Positions 44,723 to 52,854 of a stretch of 52,854 bases of DNA are shown here, one piece after another. Numbering within the stretch: the stretch's first letter is position 1; every line of letters begins with the position of its first letter. A model generated the notes under the pieces. It was not told the DNA's origin. It was given only the letters and a program-made list of their open reading frames with translations, and ran no database searches. Source of the stretch: Hydnum rufescens UP504 (Eukaryota > Basidiomycota > Agaricomycetes > Cantharellales > Hydnaceae); assembly GCA_014904985.1 (NCBI GenBank), contig MU129215.1, forward strand, positions 1 to 52,854, written 5' to 3'. The position numbers and the translations under genes are program-made.

Positions 44723-47303
44723 TTAAAGGTGCATAAGGGCATCAACCTGAGAGGAGCATGACACTAAGTCAACACTGTTGAAATGATGTAGATAATCCAA
44801 GGCTGTCAAGTCCCCAGGTAACATCCATAGAATTACGTGCAACCCCATTCTCATAGTTGAGACCATCCGACATGGTACTGGGACCTCCAAAATCATGCAT
44901 GCCAATCTCTGCATGTCCTTGTTGGTGCCCCATTGAGAACCCAAATAGGTCATCAGGTTGTGCAGTTCCAGGATAATCACTGTGTTGTAGGGTAGAAGTC
45001 TGACAGAGTGGAATCATGTCGGCATTGTGGTCCATGGTTCCATTCACGGATCCAGGATATGCATTGAAGGTATTATCAAACGAGGTGGGATCGAAATATG
45101 ACAAGTCCACTCCTCTCCAGTCCATCCTTGGGAGGTCAATCAGTGGAGGCGGAGGGGCTGAGGTGACACCAGAGACAGAGGGAGAGGCTTGTGAGTTGGA
45201 AAAACGAGGCCGGGCTTTGGTTGTGGTTGCAGTTCATTTCCAAGATGTACCTTGGAGGGCCCAGAGGGGTCACTCTCTACAGCATTGTCACTTTTGCTGT
45301 TGATATAGGCACTAGAGAGCAGTGTCAACTTCTGCTTTCCTTTGGCCCTCTTGGTCCCCTTCCTTAGATCTGATGACAACTCTCGTATCTTCTTTGTCAC
45401 CCCACCGTCAACGAGACTATCACCGGCATTCCTTCACTTAGCACCACCACCCGAGCTCCCTCCAGCAACCTTCTTGGAGGCAGCATCCCTAGCCCCCTTC
45501 AGCAATAGTATCATGTCCCCATTGTGATCAACAATCAACGGGATATCCAATGCATCCCCCTCTGGCCAATCATCGAGGCTGCTGAGTGTAACCTTCCTCT
45601 CAGGATTGGTATCCTGAAGTGCGAAGTATAAGGCCTTCCAATGTGATGTTCCATAGTGATCACTATACTCAGAACTGAAGTTTGGAAACTGGGCATTGGG
45701 CAAAAAATTCCTGAGTACGAGCTTGTGCTCAATTAGAATCTTCGCCAAGTTCATCCATGGGAAGACCGAAAATTCCACGTATGGCCTGAATAGGCAGCAA
45801 GCATGCCCTTGATGGCTGTCCGGGTCTTGTAGACATTGCTGAGATCAAATGCTCTCTTCTTCTGGGACTCCTCAGCCATAAACTCGCACAATGCCTCGTG
45901 CTGAGAACGTTTCGAAAGAATGAAACGATATATATCAGAAATCTTGGCAGCCATCGAGAATTTGGCGTTAAACCATTCAGACATCTCGATAGATCCCAGG
46001 CGGCATTCATTTTGCGCATGAGCAGCAGGGATGCAGCGTTACCGCTAACCATAATAAACATTGCATGCACATCCATGGTCGCAAGCCATTGCATATCATG
46101 TGTCCATTTTTCCTTCTGAGCAGACATAATCCAAGCGATATCCCCTCCTGACTGCGCAATCTGTTTCGCAGCAGCAGCTTCACACCATCATGTTCCGTGA
46201 TGAGCCTTGTGGCTTCTGCTGCCCAAGTATCAGAGTCCTCACCTCCAAAAGACTCGTTAAGCTTAAGGTATGCCGGCCGAACCACATTACTTGTGTATTC
46301 AGAGGCAGAGACTGCGTATAAGATTGTCAGCACAAGAACGGCCATGTAAATGTGGGTAGGCATACCTGAAGAATCGAGGTTTGGATTTGACTGGCGATAC
46401 GAAGACTGGAAGGCATTCCATGCATTTCCATTTCACTGGAATTTCGATGGGGCTGCTGCCAAGGCAATGTGCCTAACGGATTCAGGACTTCGTTTCCACT
46501 CTTTTGCCTTTGCATCCAAGTCCGCAAGGAACTCGATACATCGGTTTTGAGCCCAGGCTACCTGTTCGGCACTGAACCACCCACCAAGGTGCATGCCCTC
46601 ATTATCATCAACATGATCGGGATCCATGTTATGAGTATTGTCGAGAGCAGTCTGAGTGGTCAAATGTGGCGATGAGAATGAGGGCGGAGGGGGCGACTGA
46701 GGAAGCAAAACAGGAGGGGAAGGTGATGTACAAGAGGACGAGGGTGGAGGTGAAAAGCCATGCGCTTGTGTGCTCTGGGACTCAGCCCGACGCTGGAGGG
46801 ACAGAGACATACTTGACTGATGAGGAGTACCTTGCTGCCCCACAGATACATGTGAGTTCGGATTCGAAGGACGAGTCGACTGCAAATCGATTTCGACGAA
46901 CAAGACGTGACGGTCGCCGAGTTGCATCATCATCAGCTCCATCACGAGATTGGGTATCACTCCCGGCACCCTGAGAGACACTGGATTCCCCCTGAGGCAC
47001 TGTGGGCCCAGCTCCAATCCTGGCGATGAGACTTGGGATCTTTCAATGTAGTAGGCAGGTCCGCATCTTCTTCATCGGACTCAGAAGAGGTCTCGGGGGG
47101 ATCAATAGAGCATGTTTTTTGAGGGACTCTAGACTTGGGGCTGATCTTGGGTGGAGCTTTGGTGCGAGATTTAGAAGCCAAGGCCTTGGTACTTCTGGTA
47201 TTAGAATGATGAGAGCGAAGGGTGGAGAGCTTCGGGAGACTTCAGGTTCTGGTGACTGGGTAATGAGTGTAGGGTTCGAGCGAGTCTGCCGGCCATTCAT
47301 CAT
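44723..47303 (-). pseudogene. Cargo gene B, right copy (hypothetical protein)
   Basis: Starts near 47303 (MNGRQTRSNPTLITQSPEPE) and runs through a basic, Ser/Glu-rich N-terminus (SKSRTKAPPKISPKSRVPQK, ETSSESDEEDADLP). A conserved part follows (MHLGGWFSAEQVAWAQNRC, YTSNVVRPAYLKLNESFGGE, TLSSLDDWPEGDALDIPLIV), then WRGVDLSYFDPTSFDNTFNA and a stop near 44769. The reading frame changes several times. Some changes may be introns (for example around 46370-46430), but others look like real breaks. I know no domain here; the disordered basic start suggests a nuclear or nucleic-acid-binding protein, which is inference. The left copy confirms this is a repeated element. Confidence 0.55.
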
Positions 47304-47798
47304 GATTAAGCAGTAGCTGCGAGTATGAACAGCAACTGTAATAAATTGTGAGGGAGCTTAAAAGCCTGAATCACAGCTATGCAAAGATATTGTGACTCGG
47401 GGGAGAAGTCCTACAGGCTAAATACAAGTACACAAGGTAGATGTACAGTCGCCAGTCAAACAAAAGCTGCCAGTTATGGAGATGAGAGAGCGAGATGAGA
47501 GAGTGGGAGACAAGAGAATGGTGAGACAAGAGAACGAGACAAGAGAATGAGACGATAATCACTTTACTGGGCCCACAAATACGCACAGTAACGGATCAAG
47601 CACATAGCCTAAAAAGCACTCCAATGCAAGGCTGAGTACTTCTTCAACTACATGGGCGGTGTAAGTGTTCGACAACTCAACACTGGCAGATGCCGAATAG
47701 CATTGCAACTGTATAGGAATAAACTTTACACCGTATATGGTATTAACTTTACTTTATTATGAATACACAAAGGAAAAGAACGTGGAGAAGGACGAAAA
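47304..47798 (-). other. Spacer between cargo genes A and B, right copy
   Basis: AT-richer than the genes, with TCTCGTCTCATTCTCTTGTC-type pyrimidine repeats when read on the minus strand (47470-47560). It is conserved in the left copy at 35190-35730, including the CTCGTTCTCTTGT-like run. Probably the 3' region of gene A plus the promoter of gene B. Confidence 0.45.
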
Positions 47799-49189
47799 TT
47801 ACGAGGCCGAGGACTCAGCAGGTTTGGAGTATTCGGGGTGCTCAAGGTTCAAATCCAATTTGATACGCCAAACAGGAGGAGACTTCGCAAATCCAAAGGA
47901 TTCATCTGGAAGTAGATTGGGTGCCCAAGTGGTGCTGCGACCCTCATTTACCAACTGACAGATCCGACGAATAATGGCATCAACAGGTCCTGAGGTAGGC
48001 CACATCATTGTCATGAACCCAACACTCATCACGCAATTGCTATGGGCATGGATCATCATCTCCATTCGATGAAGATGAAGATCAACAGTTTGGATGGGCA
48101 ATTGGGCGAGCTGGACAACCAACCACGCAGTGTCAAATTCGACAACTTGGAGGCGACATAAGTGCTGGTCCCTAGGTATTAATGGACCAACGATTGGCGG
48201 ATACTGGTCATAGTTGAGGAAGTACTCCCCGTATCGAGACCTAGAATCTTTGTCCTTAATCAAAGGAGGTGCTATTGCCAAAAGATTGTCCAGTTCCTGC
48301 TGGCTGTGAGCATGAGCATATACCTGATCGATATATTCTAAATCCCTCAACCCAGTGTAATGCTCAGATGGCGCATGCGAAGCATCGATCGTGACAGTCG
48401 TGACCTCGGCTGCATGAGTTGTAGCCCATCCCTCCAAAGTCACCTTCAGCTCATTGCGTGGGCGGCTCCATTTGAACAGAAGCTGAATCGAAACCTTGCC
48501 CTTCTTGCGTTCTGTGCGAGCTGCAATCACCTGTGGGTACAGAGCCAGCCATACGTCAGGTGTTTGGAAGCCTTCTGGAACAGGGCCCAGAGAGATGATG
48601 GCCCAACGGCCCACTGGGATGGGGGAGTAAAGCATCCCCGACACCGCCGCCTGTGGCTGAGGCATCAGAACATTAGGGGCAGGTCCACTAAGTGCATTGA
48701 GCAAACGACCAATTATAACGGGGTCATATGGTGTCGCCTGGGCTGCCACCTGTTGCTGAGGCACCAAGACATTAGCGGCGGACCCACTAACTGCACTGGC
48801 CCAAGATCCGTGCCCCCGGCCAGCAGGATGCACAGGCATAGGACCACCACGACCTTGAAGACCCCGAGCCCCAAAAGGACCACCTTGCCACTGATAATTC
48901 CCCTGCCCTTGAGAACTTCCCTGCCCCTCACTATGATGGGCAGAAAGTTCTGGCACCAATGTGCCTCTCCCTCTCTGTACAACAGGCATCGAACGCCCAT
49001 AACGCCTCATGGAAGTTGAAGCCAGCTGGGGGTGTGGTGCAGGCCAATACGATGTGCTTGACAGACCCCTAGGATGTGGAAGGGATTGGGGACCCCCTGT
49101 ACGGTTCCTGTACCCGTGATCGCGAGGATCACGCATACGGGACTGAGGGGATTGAGTTCAAGTCCGATTTGAGGGAAATGGAGACGAGA

Positions 49190-49560
49190 CGGGGAGTGTG
49201 GGCCAGAGCGGGGATCAGAATGAGGCCGAGAGCAAGATCAAGATGGAGAGCGAGAGTGATATCGCGGGGAGTGGGTGCGATATCGCAGGGAGCGGGTGCG
49301 ATATCGAGGGGAGTGGGTGTGATATTGTGGGGAGTGGGTGCGATTTCGCAGGGAGCGGGTGCGATATCGCGGAGAACAGGTGCGAGGACAAGAACGGGTG
49401 CGAGGACGAGAGTGGGAGCAAGGATGAGAACAGGAGCGAGGACGAGAACAGGAGCGAGGACGAGAACAGGAGCGAGGACGAGAATGGGAGTGAGGACGAG
49501 AATGGGAACGAGAAGAGCGAGAAGAGCGAGAAGAGTGAGAGCAAGGGTGATCATCTGACC
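49190..49560. repeat. Coding low-complexity arrays (RS-like domain)
   Basis: Two adjoining arrays: GGGAGTGGGTGCGATATCG units (49255-49375), then short GAGGACGAGAACAGGAGC units (49380-49520). Read on the minus strand in one frame they give Arg/Ser/His/Pro-rich repeats; other frames stay open too. They lie inside cargo gene A. Confidence 0.75.
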
Positions 49561-49699
49561 TAGAGTTGCCTGGAGACCCCAAGCATGAATGATAAGCACT
49601 TTGTCCTGGTACCACAGAACACTCGAGACAAAAGGATAATACTCACTATCTACCCTCTTATGTGCCCTCTGCTCCTCATCATGGTCCAGACATCGAGGG

Positions 49700-50360
49700 G
49701 GGGTCAGCACGCGAGGACTCGGTTCACGGGGTGGGGGCGTCAACTCATGAGGCAGAGAAGTCAACTCACGAGGTGGGGGCATCAACTCACAAGGCGGGGG
49801 CGTCAACTCACGAGGTGGGGGCATCAACTCACGAGGCGGGGGAGTCAATTCACGAGGTGGGGGAGGGGTCAACTCACGAGGGGGGGGTGTCAACTCACGA
49901 GGCGGGGGCGTCAACTCACGAGGTGGGGGAGTCAATTCATGAGGTGGGGGAGGGGTCAACTCGCGAGGGGGGGGGGGTGTCAACTCATGAGGGGGGGGGG
50001 CATCAACTCACAAGGCGGGGGAGTCAATTCGCGAGGGGGGGGCATCAACTCATGAGGCAGGGGAGTCAATTCGCGAGGTGGGAGGGGGGTCAACTCACAA
50101 GGGGGGGGAGTCAACTCATGAGGCAGGGGGGTCAATTCGCGAGGTGGGGGAGGGGTCAACTCGTGAGGGGGGGGGCGTCAACTCACGAGGGGGGGGGGCA
50201 TCAACTCATGAGGTGGGGGAGTCAATTCGCGAGGGGGGGCATCAACTCATGAGGCGGGGGAGTCAATTCGCAAGGTGGGAGGGGGGTCAACTCACAAGGG
50301 GAGGGAGTCAACTCACGAGGTGGGGGGTCAACTTGCAAGGTGCGAGTGTCGATTTCCGAG
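49700..50360. repeat. Coding low-complexity array (TPPPREL domain)
   Basis: Units of TCAACTCACGAGGTGGGGGC, about 21-24 bp, differing mainly in the length of the G-run (4 to 12). On the minus strand this gives ELTPPPR-type repeats. G-run length changes make the frame unstable, and they are also places where the assembly may be unreliable. Confidence 0.8.
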
Positions 50361-50522
50361 GCGTCAGTTCCTGAGGAGGGGATGTCGGCATGCAAGGGGG
50401 CGTAGGCACGCAGGGACGTGGTGTTGGTATGCAAGGAGGGGGTGTAGACTCACGATGGAGCGTAGGAATGCAAGGTGGTGTCGGTGCGTGAGGTGGAGGT
50501 GGAGGTGCGCTAGGAGGGGGTA

Positions 50523-51147
50523 TGTCAGAGTTCGTCCGTTTCCCGGTTAATTCCGGATTTGTTTCCGGATTTGTTCCGGATTTGGTTCCGACCTGTTTCT
50601 GATTTGTCCCCGTCTCCGTTTCACTTCCCCTTCATTTCCTTGTTTCCTTTACTTCCGGTTCCCACACACTTACCCCTGGCCCTGTCCCTGTCCCCTCCAT
50701 TTTCCTGTCCCCTGCCTGCTCCCCCTCTTGTGCCTGCCCCCCTGTAACCACCTCTCATTAAGCAATCAATCCCCATAGTATAGGAACTATGTATAAGTAG
50801 TCCGGGGTGAAATCCAGAGATTCAGCTTTGGTCTCTCAGGATTTCCGCTTCTACTCCAGACTACAGGTTAGCCTCACTGTACCTATTCCCTTAATGTTAA
50901 TCTCAGGATTTCTGCTTCTACTCTGGACTACAGTCCGAGTACTTTCCAGTTGACTCCGTGAGCTTAAGGACCGCTGTGCTCGTTTCCGCCCAGTCCCTTC
51001 TGGGCTGCTGGACCGCCTCTCCGTCTCCTCCTCATTATCTCGTTCTTGCCCAGATTCTCCCGGACTTAGCCGGACTTACACCAGACCTAGTCGGAGTTAT
51101 CTGTGTTTATATTTGTTTGGTGCTCTCATTGCAGCATGGCCCTGACA
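50523..51147. mobile_element. Solo LTR, 625 bp, with 5-bp target duplication
   Basis: Begins TGTCAGAG and ends CCCTGACA (short inverted TGTCAG/CTGACA ends). GGGTA is present on both sides (50518-50522 and 51148-51152). Inside are a TATA-like ATGTATAAGTAG near 50790 and a duplicated CTCAGGATTTC-GCTTCTACT segment (50837 and 50904). No internal retroelement genes flank it, so it is a solo LTR left after recombination. Removing it with one GGGTA joins the coding frame of cargo gene A exactly. Confidence 0.9.
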
Positions 51148-52854
51148 GGGTATCAGGACATGAAGGGGAGATCTCGAAGGGGGATGATGGGACGAGGCAG
51201 CCTGATGAGTGCTTGGATGTGCACTCGCCAAGCCTGAGCTAGTGCTAGCTCCAAGAGTCTCATCAACATCCCAACCATAATGCCTTGCTCGTGCCTGAAG
51301 CTTCTTCTCCTTCCGAATTGCATTCGCTTGCGCATTGCAAGGATCCCTCCATTCTATAACAAGGCATGCATCAAAAGGGCTGAGAGATTTTGCCTTTTTG
51401 CCCTGGGCAGCTGCCCGCCGACGCTTTATATCGAGTAGAGCCTCCTCATCACCATTATGGGCTCGCTTCATCAACTGGCAAGCCGCCTCTTGTGTCTTAT
51501 TGGCAGCCTCCTTCGCTTTCCTCTTCTTCACAGTTGCAATGACAACCCATTGATCATACTCTGCGTCTGTCTCACCTCTTATAGGCTGAACATGTATGGG
51601 TGAATCGGAACCCGAACTTTCATCCTCAGGATCCGAATCCCATGAGCTTTCCGAGAATATCTCCGTCCCCGTCACAGGATGATCCCCGGAAGCACAAACC
51701 AGAGTAAAAGGACCGTAGCCGAAGGTACTCTTCAGGCAATACATCATAGATGGATTAGGAGTTAGAGAACCAGTCCCAAGAATCGGAGAATCATTCCCGA
51801 TAATGTAGCGCAGGACTATATCTTCCATGGGTTCATCAGGAAGGACTCCAGGATAATGACAAGGGGCGATGATCCAAGGATCAGGACAGTCGTGCTCCAC
51901 GAGGAGCCGGACATAAACGTTGTGAGCAACCATCTTCCTTTTGGCTTCATCTGGGATGCCACCGGACTGATTGCCATCAGGAGAATTGCGATGAAGGCCA
52001 TGCATAAGCTTAACATCTATGCCATGCTGTCTGAGCCAGATACCCCACACAGGGACTCCATGATGGAGGAGGTCTTGGAGCCAAGGACCTTCCGTTGAAT
52101 GGACATACATGGCACCCATTAGATCGTCGTCCACACCAAAATAAGCACGGGGGTCTGAATTTTCAGAGACCATGCGATCGATACACCAGTGCATCATCAT
52201 ATGTGCAAAGGCACCGTATTTGTATGCAACCCGAATGTAATCCATAACGAGCCCATGCAACGCGTCAAAATCCTTGTAAGTGTATGATAGCAAATCAACG
52301 TTGAAAAAAGAGGCATTGCGGATGATTTCTGGTCAAATGGGAAGGATCACATTACTCAGAGCGCCCTGGAGTCCTACAGCTTGACCAGCCAACACCACTT
52401 TCTAAAGTGATCATATCGAGCAGAGACAAGATCTCTAAGTGTCGCCGATACTGGTTAACTAGCTTGACACCGACATTGGGAACCTGTACAATATCTGCTT
52501 CAGCTGGGGGGGAGGGGTCGGAAGGTTGACGTGAGATGTAAGCGAGATACGGCATCTGGGTTGAATACAACATCAGCGACCGCGTAAAATTGAAGATGGG
52601 GGCCATACACGCGTCCTTGTGGGTAGATATGTAATGGCGAGAATAAAAAGCCTGTTCCCTGCCGTAAAGTTCAGGGGTGAAGTTGAGTGGGCACTGTAAC
52701 GAGAGCTGGAAGGGTCGGCGGCTATTTGTGAACATGACTGCCCACTCCACCCATGTGATGGTGGAATGTAAAGAATCATGATCATGCATGCTTCATGTGG
52801 CAACTACTTTTGCCTTGCAAGGCATCTGTTTGTAAGTCAGAAAATTTTGTCATC

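Larger units (their letters stand above)
47799..52803 (-). pseudogene. Cargo gene A, right copy, split by a solo LTR (hypothetical protein)
   Basis: 5' part: from about 52803, VEWAVMFTNSRRPFQLSL and PELYGREQAFYSRHYISTHK, an intron near 52294-52360, then SYTYKDFDALHGLVMDYIRV and CIDRMVSENSDPRAYFGVDD with PWLQDLLHHGVPVWGIWLRQ. The frame then runs through KKRKAKEAANKTQEAA to HVLIP. Excising 50523-51147 plus one target duplication continues this frame directly into PPSAPPPPPHAPTPPC. Next come a (TPPPRELTPPP)n domain, an Arg/Ser-rich stretch (SHSRPHSHSRPRSCSRPRS) and a conserved C-terminal part (NNLLAIAPPLIKDKDSRSRY, PLIPRDQHLCRLQVVEFDTA, stop near 47799). Low-complexity parts contain further breaks. 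Function unknown; the family resembles unnamed proteins found repeatedly in mushroom genomes. The RS-like domain hints at RNA association only weakly. Confidence 0.6.

Noticed and set aside
34425..48528. A single giant palindrome formed in one step
   Set aside because: The arms differ strongly in decay and in a 1.8-kb insertion, so two separate insertions are simpler; it is kept as a finding only in that form.
44465..52854. Starship-like giant element with a captain recombinase
   Set aside because: No tyrosine recombinase with a DUF3435 layout is seen in or beside the cargo copies; the only tyrosine recombinase in the window belongs to the DIRS-type block with RT and RNase H.

Overview
The window looks like nuclear DNA of a mushroom-forming basidiomycete (Agaricomycetes). 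The reasons are: short GT-AG introns of 50-110 nt with TACTAAC-like branch sites, a KDZ-family transposase, a NACHT-WD40 (NLR-like) receptor, a fungal Zn(II)2Cys6 regulator, a class V chitin synthase fragment and a DIRS-order tyrosine-recombinase retroelement. It is repeat-rich. Two scaffold gaps of exactly 25 N (17737-17761 and 34400-34424) mean sequence on either side need not be contiguous.

Layout. 351-2640: eight tandem but diverged units. Each has an exon ending in a UNCG-type hairpin, then a 94-112 nt intron carrying a near-perfect hairpin, a branch site and a 3' splice site. No reading frame is kept, so this looks like a spliced non-coding transcript. 2650-2821: a terminal module that recurs twice later. 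2919-6207: decayed KDZ transposase, followed by a 21-nt-period array and a hairpin cap (to 7546). 8165-12020, minus: decayed DIRS-type element (ORF1 with zinc knuckle, RT/RNase H, tyrosine recombinase), with a spliceosomal intron holding a minisatellite inside the RT. 14715-15783: a second array with the same cap. 16957-19490: a retroelement leader repeat and partial ORF1, a gap, and a second leader copy split by a TIR element.

20675-23478, minus: Zn(II)2Cys6 regulator with the fungal middle-homology domain. 25680-26670, minus: eroded ATP-dependent DNA ligase. 27822-31929, plus: NLR-like gene of four exons with 14 WD40 repeats, close to intact.

33731-52803: a MITE, then two oppositely oriented copies of a cargo-bearing repeat (left 34425-40402, right 44465-48528 and beyond). 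Between them lie a 39-bp minisatellite and a chitin synthase fragment. The right copy carries a long Pro/Arg/Ser-rich hypothetical gene split by a 625-bp solo LTR with a 5-bp target duplication, plus a second hypothetical gene.

The likely host genes are the regulator, the NLR and the ligase relic; nearly everything else is mobile or repeat-derived. Frame breaks in both host and mobile genes are mostly a single missing base in a C/G run, which suggests sequence error or a shared mutational bias. The strongest candidate for something undescribed is the exon/intron hairpin array at the left end.
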